From contig DYPL01000021.1 of the NCBI GenBank assembly GCA_020719945.1, forward strand, positions 1-36,583: 36,583 bases of DNA, in the 5' to 3' direction. The position numbers and the translations under genes were made by a program. Below are positions 17,201 to 24,935 of the stretch, piece after piece. Positions within the stretch are counted from its first letter, which is position 1, and each line of letters starts with the position of its first letter. Under the pieces are notes generated by a model. The model saw nothing but the letters and a program-made list of their open reading frames with translations. It was not told the DNA's origin and did no database searches. This DNA is from Turneriella parva. GTDB lineage: Bacteria; Spirochaetota; Leptospiria; Turneriellales; Turneriellaceae.

Positions 17201-20200
17201 GACTCGTATCTCCGAGCGAACCCCATGCGGGAAACAGATACGACAAATGATTTTTGCGGTTGTCGAAGACATCCGTATTGACAGATAGATAAGCAGATGC
17301 CGGCATGGGAGGCAGAATAAATTCGGTGGAAATAGATCCCCCACTCACAATGCGGGAGGAGAGATCGTACCAGTCGCCACCGGTTCCCGTAAAATTTTGC
17401 GGCAAATCGGCAACTGAATCTGTTGTACCGTCCCTGTATACCGCCTCGGCAGTCCATGTATGGCTGCCTGCAGAAAAGTTGTCTCCCGATGGATTTTTCT
17501 TAAACGATATAGAAATGTCGTCAATATCTCCAGCCGCAAGTCCAGAAGAATACTGGAGAACCACATATTTGCAGGCCTCCAACTCATCGCAGGTTCCATC
17601 GTCATTGCCAATGCCATCCGTTAAAATTTCATCATACCCCGACTTAGACTGATTTCCAAAAGCGGTTGGGTTGCTGCCCAACTGCGTTGATTCAATATTC
17701 GAAACAACAAATCCTCCCGGAACAGCAATACGCGCTTTTGCAATGGCAGCAGCTCCAGACGGATTTTCGTTCGTCAGGCGATACAGTATTTGTCCCACGG
17801 AATCGGTAGTGTACAGCTTAACGGGATTTCCCGGCGAAACCGTATTTTTATCCAAAGAACTGGTCAGGCGCGTGAGGCCCTCTTTATTGATAAGCAGAGA
17901 CAGCGAATATCCATTTTTCGCCGTGCCCGAATCGTAAACCAGGGCATCTGGAGAAGAATCGTTAGTTGCGCTTACCGACCAGAGTGAAGAGGCAGAAGTA
18001 TTATATAGATGGTTCAGCGTAATCTCTAAGTTATCGGTACCAGAAGCCAATAAACAGCCAACGGTATAACTGTCGTTGGGACAATCGGCAAGGCCTTCGT
18101 AATTCACAAGCAGATGATCTCCATTATCTGTAACAGTTGCCCCCAGATTAGAGTTGCCACCATTATCTATGCTGGAAATTTTTCCCTGCCACGCAGAAGG
18201 AATCTCTATTTTAGCCTGGTATATATAATTGGTACCCACTCCGCTGTTTTTGAAATGCAAATAGGCTTTGACGGACGTAGCTGAGCTGACGGCAGGCATG
18301 GAATTAACAGCCGCTGCATTGCTCAAAGACAAATAAGCCTGAATCGATGCCTTAGGTTTGGATACGGAAACCTCTACCTGCTGCGTGCTGTTGGCCATTT
18401 TTGCCGTAGAAGCAGCAGGGATAAAATCAGCAGAGCCGTCCGATGGATACCAGGTTCCACCTGTTGCAGCTGAAAATTGGTTATAGCCGCGTGAGCGCAG
18501 AGAAATTATCTGGGAAGACGGCATAGCTCCCTGAGAATGGCCCATCTTCAACTCTATGTAATTGTCTGTGTCGTCTGTGTCTACCCCGCCTGCGCCAGAA
18601 AAATCGCACTCAATATATTTGTTTGTGTAAGCTGCATCTGCGGTACAAGTCACGCTTGCAGAGTTTCCGTTTACAAAGCCAGTAACTGAATCAAAGGCCT
18701 TACTGTCTCCCGTGGCTAGCCACGCAGTATTGAGAGCATCGGCACCCGCTGAGTCCCAGAGAGTCTCTGCATCTTTGCGAATATACAGGCGCAGTTTGTT
18801 GATGGAAGCTCCCGCCATTCCCGTGTTCATAAAATAATAACGGATTGTATTTTGTCTGCTTCCGTTGTCCCATGCAAGAGATTTATCGATGAGTAAAGGA
18901 TTGCTCTCATTATCAGCAGAATCAGCATGGGAACAGCGACCGGGTTCCGGAGAATAGTGGCATACCTCTGCATACCCGACAGCGTTCAGAGGCTGGTAGA
19001 CAAAGTCTATTTCATTCGCAGAAGCAGAAAGCGCAGCTGTATTTTTATAGTCTGCCGTATCCGTAGAATTGCTCACCTGCGATGCAAAAGCATAGGAAGA
19101 TAACGCGTTGTTATTTTCTACAGCATCAAAGGTGATTTCATCGAAATTTCCCGGAGCGACAGGCGTGGCATACGTTATGGTAATCTCGTTACCGGCCACA
19201 ACGGGAGTGCCTCCCCGCGCAGAAGTAACATTAGAAATGGAGGTGAATACCGCCGGAACAGAAATGCGAGCCATTTTGATACTGTTTCCAGCGTTGGTAG
19301 AATCTTCTGTTTCGGAAGGGTCAAACAGTTTGTAACTTATGCGAACGGAATCATTAGAGCTGGTAACGTATAATTCGCGGCTTCCCAATGGATCTTGTAT
19401 CGGATAAGAAAACCCGGTGCTTCGCCCGGCTTGTGCCTTAGCGCGCGGGAAAGGATTGACATAAGAGAGCGTATAGGTACCGGCAGAATCCTGCGTATAA
19501 ACATTATCGGTCAAAGCATCTCCGTTGCCGTTGTCAATGTTTCCATCAATGTCGAACGCTGATGTTCCAGAAAGAGTCGCAACGGAATCTTTCAGCGTAA
19601 TGGTTGCAATCAGGGAATTTTTTGCACCGCTGCTGCCTAAAAGTCCCAGATTGCCAACTCCACTCCCCTTTATTCCATCGAGATAGAGCGTAAGAGTTTT
19701 GGCTCCGGAAGTATTGTCAAAAACAATTTTAGCTGGATGGGTTGTATTCGTAAAAGAGAACGATTCCCCTCCCTGAACCACGCTCACAGAAACGCCCGTA
19801 ACCGAAGTAATCACATCTGGTAAATTGAGACGAACTGTTTTTATATTATTTCCGTCCTTTCCCTGGTTTGTAAGCTGAAAGGATACATCAGAAGAATCCG
19901 TATTATTGCAAAGGGTATAGTTGGGTTCCGCCGGCGGAGCATTGGGTCCATACGCCGCTGCATTGGAATTGCAGGCAATAGAAGGCGAAATCATGGCGGT
20001 GGCAACCGGTTTGGCAGGGCGCAATACAAAGAACTGACCAAACGCCGGGAATATTCCCGTTGTAGTATCGGTGGAACTCGCAGACAGAGAAGTGTTATAA
20101 ACCCGGCTTTTTATGCGAAAATAGGAGGGAGTAGTAACCGATGGAGTTGCCGTTCCGGGAAAGGTAATTTTATCCAGACCGCCGTCTCCAGGAATCATGG

Positions 20201-22100
20201 CGGAAGAATTAAACTGCACAACCGCCGTATTGCCAGCCAGCGAAGAGCTTAATCCAGCGTCGAGCAAACTGGTGGCAAAGTTAGTTCCACTCACACCAAA
20301 ATCTGACCAGGGGACTGCTGCGTTGACGACATAACAATCCGGGTTTGTGGCAGAAATACCAGCACCCGTACAGGTTCCGCTGCCTTCTGTATACGTCTGG
20401 CTGTACATTTCAAATTCTACTTTGTCTATTCCAGAATTATTGGGATCGTTTGGCGTTGCTATGTAATTTGCAAGATCCTGCGGAAAGCCCACGTAAAATA
20501 CAGAGGGAGAAAACGCGGAATACCCGACAGGCAGATCCAGCACTTTTACCTTGAGTAGATTTGCCGTCCAAGTATGCGCATTGCCGGCGCGCACCTTCTG
20601 CCACCCTGTGGTTGCATAGTGAAGTCCATCGGTTCCGCTTGTGTTATCTGTGTGCGAAGCATTGTATTTTTCGTTTCGCGCAAAAATGCCAAATTCCGCT
20701 CCGACCGCATCGGGAGTTGCTGGAGCCGTAAACGTAAACGTGATGCCAATGCGCTTTTCGGCATCGCCGGGTTTGATGACATCGTTATCGGCAGAAGAGA
20801 CGGCGCGAAATCTTAAAATGAGATCGTTGCCGCTGGTACAGGCATCTACCCCACCGTCGGCGGGAACGCTGTAAGAACAATCCGCACCCTTGTTGTTTAC
20901 TGCATGGCTTTTGAGAGCGGCTATTTCACTCCAGGCCGCACCACCGCCATGGGTAGTATACACGCCAAAGGAATTAATATTCCATGCTGCATAAACAGAA
21001 GGTTTGGCAATCTTAATCTCGGCAATGCCGGCATCGTCTATATTGAGCGTTGGGCTTATGACCATGGAGAATGGCACGACATCTCCGGCGCGCACCTGCG
21101 TTGGATTCATTTCAGCATAGGTGGTTTCTCCATCGGCAACCGAGCGAACGAGAAGATTGTCAAACGTGACAGCTTGGCTTTCTGTATCGGCTCTGGCAGA
21201 TTCCACCCCAAACATGAATTTTAAGTTATTGCTGAAGGTTGCTCCTACAGAACCCGTTTCTATATATTCATTTGGAAGACTGTCATTGTCATCGGGATCC
21301 GGATTGATAAAGAAACGAATTGTATCCCCATTGTGAACCATCCGAATTCCAATGAGATTGGTATTGACAGGATTTGCATTGAGTGTACCATTGTCGTCTG
21401 CGCCTCCCCCGGAATTATCAAAACACGCTCCGCCTCCGCTCTCGCAACTCGAGTACCTGTCATCGTAATTCCACTCTACCTGCTGGCTGCCAATACCCTG
21501 GTAACTGAGATCTATTGTTGTATTATCTGGTCGAACGCTGGAAACCATAGAGAAATTAGTCTCTGCAGCATAATAATATCCCCACATGCTCAGGGGCAAA
21601 CCTGTTGTACTCCAATCGTTCGGAGACTGGTATGCAGTGCGCTGAGAGCGATAGATCTCGTACATGTAGGTAAAATCAGATAAAACCTGACCACCTCCGG
21701 TAAAAATGGCTTCATCGCTGTACAGATAAAAGCTCATCCCACTCATGTGCCTATGCGATTCTGGATTGGAAGTATCGTTGCTCGGATCCAGTCTCGCGGC
21801 TGATTTTATTACCTGAACGCCAAACGGTTTTTGCGATGAAGCAGAATAGGTGTCACCTTCCCGCTGCATTCTTCCAAGCCAGATTCCATAAAGCGACCCA
21901 TTCTGATGCATTTTATTGTTGAAAACAAGTACACCAGATGCAATGCTTTCGTCCAATGATGAGGAAGCAGTCGTTGTTGCCCCATCCCGCCCATACCAGA
22001 CAACACTCGTCGCGCCACCGCTGTAATCGTTATAATAATAAAAACTTGTGGCAGACAAAGAACTAAAGGCTATGAGTGCCGCAGAAAGTAGTCTCAACAT
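13893..22100 (-). CDS. Giant secreted repeat protein with C-terminal FlgD/CHU_C-like domain (2735 aa)
   Basis: This is a paralogue of the next gene downstream. The signal peptide (MLRLLSAALIAFSSLSATS) is followed by a lectin/ConA-like domain (about residues 20-325) with motifs shared with its neighbour: YSASSQKPFGVQVIK here, YSASPEQPFGFQVIR there. About eleven repeats of 160-200 residues follow (about 350-2290), opening with segments such as FQLTNQGKDGNN, LHFKNSGVGTN and LNVENKGNGTN. A regulatory-like domain (about 2320-2445), a PGEAI domain (about 2455-2620) and a final FlgD-like domain (SPRVFTPGQGS, WDGRDDNGNMVKGGIYVYVI, YRGTIVIAR) complete it. The start directly follows the stop of the barrel gene (TAA-ATG) and its GGGG ribosome-binding site lies within that gene's end, so translation is coupled. 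Likely exported to the cell surface; the role (adhesin, sheath or filament) is unknown. Confidence 0.85.
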   Translation of the reverse strand: MLRLLSAALIAFSSLSATSFYYYNDYSGGATSVVWYGRDGATTTASSSLDESIASGVLVFNNKMHQNGSLYGIWLGRMQREGDTYSASSQKPFGVQVIKSAARLDPSNDTSNPESHRHMSGMSFYLYSDEAIFTGGGQVLSDFTYMYEIYRSQRTAYQSPNDWSTTGLPLSMWGYYYAAETNFSMVSSVRPDNTTIDLSYQGIGSQQVEWNYDDRYSSCESGGGACFDNSGGGADDNGTLNANPVNTNLIGIRMVHNGDTIRFFINPDPDDNDSLPNEYIETGSVGATFSNNLKFMFGVESARADTESQAVTFDNLLVRSVADGETTYAEMNPTQVRAGDVVPFSMVISPTLNIDDAGIAEIKIAKPSVYAAWNINSFGVYTTHGGGAAWSEIAALKSHAVNNKGADCSYSVPADGGVDACTSGNDLILRFRAVSSADNDVIKPGDAEKRIGITFTFTAPATPDAVGAEFGIFARNEKYNASHTDNTSGTDGLHYATTGWQKVRAGNAHTWTANLLKVKVLDLPVGYSAFSPSVFYVGFPQDLANYIATPNDPNNSGIDKVEFEMYSQTYTEGSGTCTGAGISATNPDCYVVNAAVPWSDFGVSGTNFATSLLDAGLSSSLAGNTAVVQFNSSAMIPGDGGLDKITFPGTATPSVTTPSYFRIKSRVYNTSLSASSTDTTTGIFPAFGQFFVLRPAKPVATAMISPSIACNSNAAAYGPNAPPAEPNYTLCNNTDSSDVSFQLTNQGKDGNNIKTVRLNLPDVITSVTGVSVSVVQGGESFSFTNTTHPAKIVFDNTSGAKTLTLYLDGIKGSGVGNLGLLGSSGAKNSLIATITLKDSVATLSGTSAFDIDGNIDNGNGDALTDNVYTQDSAGTYTLSYVNPFPRAKAQAGRSTGFSYPIQDPLGSRELYVTSSNDSVRISYKLFDPSETEDSTNAGNSIKMARISVPAVFTSISNVTSARGGTPVVAGNEITITYATPVAPGNFDEITFDAVENNNALSSYAFASQVSNSTDTADYKNTAALSASANEIDFVYQPLNAVGYAEVCHYSPEPGRCSHADSADNESNPLLIDKSLAWDNGSRQNTIRYYFMNTGMAGASINKLRLYIRKDAETLWDSAGADALNTAWLATGDSKAFDSVTGFVNGNSASVTCTADAAYTNKYIECDFSGAGGVDTDDTDNYIELKMGHSQGAMPSSQIISLRSRGYNQFSAATGGTWYPSDGSADFIPAASTAKMANSTQQVEVSVSKPKASIQAYLSLSNAAAVNSMPAVSSATSVKAYLHFKNSGVGTNYIYQAKIEIPSAWQGKISSIDNGGNSNLGATVTDNGDHLLVNYEGLADCPNDSYTVGCLLASGTDNLEITLNHLYNTSASSLWSVSATNDSSPDALVYDSGTAKNGYSLSLLINKEGLTRLTSSLDKNTVSPGNPVKLYTTDSVGQILYRLTNENPSGAAAIAKARIAVPGGFVVSNIESTQLGSNPTAFGNQSKSGYDEILTDGIGNDDGTCDELEACKYVVLQYSSGLAAGDIDDISISFKKNPSGDNFSAGSHTWTAEAVYRDGTTDSVADLPQNFTGTGGDWYDLSSRIVSGGSISTEFILPPMPASAYLSVNTDVFDNRKNHLSYLFPAWGSLGDTSLDNGALSFFVKNESAIAGNDMQYIRISGPALVSNLDKTVLALKKDGTPLSAANTVTPAGQCDGWDFSTGDFCYDDNSDAEDIIVKFKKGVATQGSLIEINTAATFNTPASGNSGAFTVSVSNDPAGSELTTATTPVTEGTGNTSRSLILYFYEPAHASEIFVQKTNEGDGDTASQIILYKSGVDHSVSLLVRNAGHASAEINQITVTLPLSVFKADGNSTYALYNADGTLFTDGMDFSCSGDCAGGILDPAADSNAADFIVTFTSAAAIIPRDSFVEVRFSGLESSDTAIADSASVYPVTVTAAHRFAVSGRFSTGYTQNYTATVLTGKSDVIYLKRPDPSAWVTLIDTDRQLLATAGAWYSVYGYQNETDASVVATGNKRKIRLNVENKGNGTNAISSVKITFPGFAADYLKDPDKNGSWDGNDATLLSNEITATLLSGGDITGAGAEDFSSISSNNFSVSFCNAGSPVLDPGEKVQIEIPVDYKVLSLPATPPAWTVEISNQPCAAVSTYKTADLASNGTLSHTFTSPPSQVEVEVVEGNTLYSYSNEADNRTFSHTIKVKVTNGAAVLPFFAFRVPGSEFGVSSVVASSSTAGPLGPAAGPDFYVIPVNYGTGTELAANATDTVTVTLSGTMKRSFATPADFALETRIPQTGICDSLVSNVTDDLLNKATNCISATGDRNFSILTAPFAGISGTILPKQNVKDENIQVSVSLYEPNGTAIVDFSSDPLVVNTTSGVGQITYTGGSSTLSDPSIGGAGKGIPMCTDIAGSSCSATKTIVLKASAPGYITASKQIVLDRNTIKDLGDILTLEEAPFSVGGSDENIAVGRDGTDKCAIIEIPGEAINETFFVKPKCYKLSQWEASTHAWDVKYAPTGSSAILAGKKNIRKPSVTALPNVPVFALDLQDASGNSIETMDLLHRELNKGINETEANGTITFTYDEAIITAAGWSENNLSVFAYDLYRGEWIKIGSKIDAAANTATISVSTLNRYYGIFGADSSGGTIADVTVSPRVFTPGQGSRNFDRVSLTYTINGSPDSVEVAVYTVEGKRVYFIEKPGDTGGGQIFWDGRDDNGNMVKGGIYVYVIRAGEERYRGTIVIAR
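15240..21040 (-). repeat. Array of ~11 degenerate 160-200-aa coding repeats in the 2735-aa protein
   Basis: Equivalent strand motifs lie near 21020, 20410, 19850, 19290, 18810, 18230, 17755, 17145, 16600, 16015 and 15490, about 480-610 bases apart. Unit count and order of motifs resemble those of the neighbouring giant gene, which suggests duplication of the whole gene followed by divergence. Confidence 0.6.
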
Positions 22101-23321
22101 TTACTGCCCCTTTGATTTTACCTTAATCTTTGCTTTTCCGTTTTCTGTTTTGGGCGGTGTCGTTTCCTCGGGTGTCTCAGGAGTCAAGTCTTCCTTAACG
22201 TCCAGACTTCTCTGCACCTTTTGTTTTGGCAGCAAATGGGAATCGAACTTGTATTTATAGAGAAGAGAAACATAATACCGGTGGTCCGCTCCCATGCCAT
22301 TGAACATACTCGACCATGCCCAGGCCATATCCAAATCTACGCGATGTTTTTGAGCGGGGTCTATGGCGCGGCCTATCCCTAAACCAAAATCGAACTCCGA
22401 GTACTCCATATCTCCCATGGAAAAACCGCTGCGTGCAGCCACTTCGATCTCTGGAATTTTGTACCACGATTCCCAGCCCACATGGTACGTATCCGTTCCC
22501 GCCAGATTAGACGTAGAATTTGCGCCCTGGTCTGCTGGAGAGATCATTTTCCAGGCGCCGTTGATTGTAATGTCCTGTAACAGGGGAAGAGCACCAATGT
22601 CGCCAAAGGCATACGAAAGGCCAAGTATGGTATTGGAAGTGAGCCGCTCTCCGTCTTTAAAGGGAGAAAGCGAAGTCGGAAGCAGGTTTTCCACAATGAC
22701 AGAGACGAGAATATCATCCGAAAAATTATAGATTACGCCTATATCGGGAGAAAAGGCAGCCGAATCTGTATTCTTAAAGGCAGCGTTGTTCTCTACATCC
22801 TGTCCAGCAAAACTGAGCATATATATATTCCCCGTAATTCCAACAGAAAGGCGCGCTCCTTTGAATAAAACGTCATCGAGTCGTTTGGCATAAGAGAGAC
22901 CCACATAGCGCTGGGCAACCGTGGCCGTGCCATCGCCCGAATCGTACGACTGCTGGATAAAAGAAAGCCCAAAACCTGCGTCTGTGGTAATAAAATCGTC
23001 TACCCAGCCCGCCGTTTTCAAATTCACTGGATTGGCAAAAGGTGTAACTACGGACATATCGAACTGAAAAAGCGATGAGCCATCGTCAAATTTAGTAAAT
23101 CCTCCAGCCGGCTCAAAAACCGACATCATGACATCGACGGTTTTCTGATGAGCAATGGAAGCAGGATTGTAATACAGGGATGCAACGCCATCGAATGTGC
23201 TATAAGAAGCATTCCCCATGGACTTGCCTTTTACCGACTGCCTGAATTCCTCAAACCAAGGAAACGCGGATTGCGCCATCAAAAAAATGGCGGTTATCAG
23301 TAGTATCCGAATTTGTTTCAT
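22101..23321 (-). CDS. Outer-membrane beta-barrel protein, PorV/UPF0164 (FadL superfamily)-like
   Basis: This 406-residue protein has a clear signal peptide (MKQIRILLITAIFLMAQSAF). The mature N-terminus KGKSMGNASYSTFDGVASLYYNPASIA is the hallmark of the FadL/PorV/UPF0164 group (GNA...DG..LYYNPA). The rest consists of alternating amphipathic strands (for example RYVGLSYAKRL, NTILGLSYAFG, YYVSLLYKYKFDS) that fit a barrel of about 14 strands. After the last strand a charged Pro/Glu/Lys tail of about 40 residues (365-406) would project into the periplasm, which is unusual. PorV in type IX secretion carries substrates through their C-terminal domains; UPF0164 proteins in treponemes are FadL-like transporters. 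Being the first gene of an operon with two giant exported proteins favours a role in their export or display. The start is supported by GGAAGGAGCA before the ATG. Confidence 0.75.
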   Translation of the reverse strand: MKQIRILLITAIFLMAQSAFPWFEEFRQSVKGKSMGNASYSTFDGVASLYYNPASIAHQKTVDVMMSVFEPAGGFTKFDDGSSLFQFDMSVVTPFANPVNLKTAGWVDDFITTDAGFGLSFIQQSYDSGDGTATVAQRYVGLSYAKRLDDVLFKGARLSVGITGNIYMLSFAGQDVENNAAFKNTDSAAFSPDIGVIYNFSDDILVSVIVENLLPTSLSPFKDGERLTSNTILGLSYAFGDIGALPLLQDITINGAWKMISPADQGANSTSNLAGTDTYHVGWESWYKIPEIEVAARSGFSMGDMEYSEFDFGLGIGRAIDPAQKHRVDLDMAWAWSSMFNGMGADHRYYVSLLYKYKFDSHLLPKQKVQRSLDVKEDLTPETPEETTPPKTENGKAKIKVKSKGQ

Positions 23322-23550
23322 TGCTCCTTCCTATCACACTATAATTTTTCTGAACGTTTCCGTTCTGGGCAACACATCTATATAACGTGCACTCTCTATT
23401 GGTGTATTGTATAGAATCGAGAAAAAGTATAACGCACTTTACGGGAAACTGCTAAAAAATGCGTGCATCAATCCTGCTCGTTTTACAATTAACCTCTTGC
23501 CCTGCGTACTCTGTGACGGGAACAAAGCAATAAAGACAACAAAATATTTC
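23322..23550 (-). promoter_or_regulatory. Leader and presumed promoter region of the giant-protein operon
   Basis: This is the only gap upstream of the 18-kb operon, so its promoter should lie here. Minus-strand AT-rich hexamers such as TATACA (23408-23413) and TATATA (about 23380) are possible -10 boxes, without a convincing -35. In the predicted leader RNA, GAACG-GAAA-CGTTC (complement of 23352-23365) forms a 5-bp hairpin with a GNRA tetraloop about 30 bases before the start codon. It has no T run, so it is not a terminator and may stabilise the mRNA. Confidence 0.35.
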
Positions 23551-23850
23551 CTACCTGCAGGAAAGTACCCGACTCCAATCACCCTTTTGGCGAAAAAGAT
23601 GCGCCGCAAAGGCTGCCCCATAAGCTTCCCTGTCCAGCATTCCTGCAAAGTGAGAGAATTGCGTACTCTGAACCGGATCTAACAGTCGCCGCGCGACGGA
23701 AAGGAGATCCTCCTGCGGATGGGCGCCGAGCAGGGCACTGACGAAAGAAAGCGAGGGCAGAGCACCCTTTCCCGAAATGATTAATATGCCACCGGCAGTG
23801 GAAACTCCAGAGCTTCGGCGCGGTGAACAAAATGGAGAAGCTGCATGCAT
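23551..23850 (-). CDS. Possible small hypothetical protein between the barrel gene and pth
   Basis: A 99-codon reading frame lies in the ~570-base gap between two divergent genes. Its interior looks protein-like: GGILIISGKGALPSLSF, then LLGAHPQEDLLSVARRLLDP, then AAFAAHLFRQKGDW, with amphipathic helices. The first ~18 residues (Ser/Cys/Arg-rich) look less natural. No good ribosome-binding site is present, and it could be the remnant of a longer gene. No family recognised. If real, its start lies only ~40 bases from the pth start on the opposite strand. Confidence 0.3.
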   Translation of the reverse strand: MHAASPFCSPRRSSGVSTAGGILIISGKGALPSLSFVSALLGAHPQEDLLSVARRLLDPVQSTQFSHFAGMLDREAYGAAFAAHLFRQKGDWSRVLSCR

Positions 23851-23888
23851 TTCCCTTTACGGCGGGCAAGCCCTGTCAAGTGTATTCC

Positions 23889-24407
23889 ATGGATTATCTG
23901 TACGCAGGGCTTGGAAATCCCGGGAACAAATATGAAGGCACCCGCCACAATCTGGGAGCCGAGATTCTTCGAAGTCTTTTTCCGGTGTCGCTCAAAGAAT
24001 CTGCCCCTCTGCATTCTCTCACGGGAGAAATTACCCGGAATGACGACCGGATCTATCTGATTTTTCCCCAGACCTTCATGAACCTGAGTGGAAAGGCCCT
24101 GCAGGCCGCTGCTAAAAAGTGGAGAATTTCTCCTGAGAATATTGTCGTTTTTCACGACGAAATAGAACTGCTTCCGGGACAGGTTCGCTATAAATTTGGG
24201 GGAGGACACAAGGGCCATAACGGACTGCGCGATATTCTTCGCGTATTTTCCAATGCAGATTTTCATCGAATTCGCCTGGGAGTTGGCAGACCGGAAAACC
24301 CTTCCTATTCTGTATCGGACTATGTACTCTCGCGCATCTCTGCTTCTCAATGGCCCGCACTGGAGGATGTTCTCAGACTGCTTTCCGAACAGGACCTGCC
24401 ACATTGA
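23889..24407 (+). CDS. pth: Peptidyl-tRNA hydrolase
   Basis: Pth releases tRNA from peptidyl-tRNAs that fall off the ribosome. The 172-residue product starts MDYLYAGLGNPG, with the substrate-binding Asn of GLGNPG and the catalytic His of TRHNLG. The FHDEIELLPG segment carries the conserved Asp (normally DD, here DE), and GGGHKGHNGL follows. In-frame starts exist upstream (GTG 23823, ATG 23832), but family alignment places the start at 23889, because Pth begins within two to four residues of the GLGNPG strand. No strong ribosome-binding site is seen for any candidate. At 172 residues it is slightly short at the C-terminus compared with the usual 180-195. It is followed after 3 bases by the signal peptidase gene. 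Confidence 0.93.
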   Translation: MDYLYAGLGNPGNKYEGTRHNLGAEILRSLFPVSLKESAPLHSLTGEITRNDDRIYLIFPQTFMNLSGKALQAAAKKWRISPENIVVFHDEIELLPGQVRYKFGGGHKGHNGLRDILRVFSNADFHRIRLGVGRPENPSYSVSDYVLSRISASQWPALEDVLRLLSEQDLPH

Positions 24408-24410
24408 TCC

Positions 24411-24932
24411 ATGCGCGTGTTGTCAGCTTTATTGTACGCTACGCTAGCCGGCCTTCTGTTAGCCGGAAGTGCCCAGAAGTTTTTTGTTGATGTCATTGTC
24501 GTGTCCGGAGAATCCATGGAGCCAGCATACCATAGCGGTGATTTTGTCTGGATAGAAAAAATTTCTCTGCAAGACAAAAACTTTTGCCACAGAAACAAGA
24601 CAGTCGTCTTTGATACAGGCGGGAGCCTTCGCATAAAAATAATCCGCGCCTGTCCTGGAGATACCGTGCGACTTAAGCCACACAGCTTGGATGTCAATGG
24701 CGTTACCATACAAAGCTGGAAAAAGAATATTATACGACAAAAGAATCCGGGCTGGATTTCGTTTCCAGAAAATACGGAATGGCCCTTTCCGCCCCATTGG
24801 GAAAAAATTGCTGTACCGGAAAATGCATGCTTTGTAACCGGTGAGAATGCGGATGCTTCCATTGACTCACGACACAGAGGCCTTTTGCCCTGCAAGCAGT
24901 TACGCGGCGTTGTGTTTTTTCCGACGCAATGA
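24411..24932 (+). CDS. lepB: Signal peptidase I (short, single membrane anchor)
   Basis: This 173-residue inner-membrane protease removes signal peptides from exported proteins. One N-terminal membrane segment (about residues 5-22) precedes box B, SGESMEP, with the nucleophile S35. Box D is IKIIRACPGD: counting back from PGD, the catalytic Lys is K76. The Arg that normally follows this Lys is replaced by Ile. Box E is GENADASIDSRHRG. The protein is short compared with the 250-320 residues of many Gram-negative enzymes, resembling compact Gram-positive types. It lies between pth and the penicillin-binding protein with gaps of 3 bases on each side, so it is probably cotranscribed with both. It may be an accessory signal peptidase rather than the only one. 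Confidence 0.85.
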   Translation: MRVLSALLYATLAGLLLAGSAQKFFVDVIVVSGESMEPAYHSGDFVWIEKISLQDKNFCHRNKTVVFDTGGSLRIKIIRACPGDTVRLKPHSLDVNGVTIQSWKKNIIRQKNPGWISFPENTEWPFPPHWEKIAVPENACFVTGENADASIDSRHRGLLPCKQLRGVVFFPTQ

Positions 24933-24935
24933 TCT

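Noticed and set aside
5160-22100. Autotransporter or two-partner secretion reading of the giant genes
   Set aside because: Neither giant ends in a barrel, and the linked barrel gene is PorV/FadL-like without POTRA domains, so type V secretion is not supported.
23781-24404. 207-codon minus-strand frame opposite pth
   Set aside because: It lies antisense to pth, which has all catalytic motifs. The product has no recognisable family and no ribosome-binding site.
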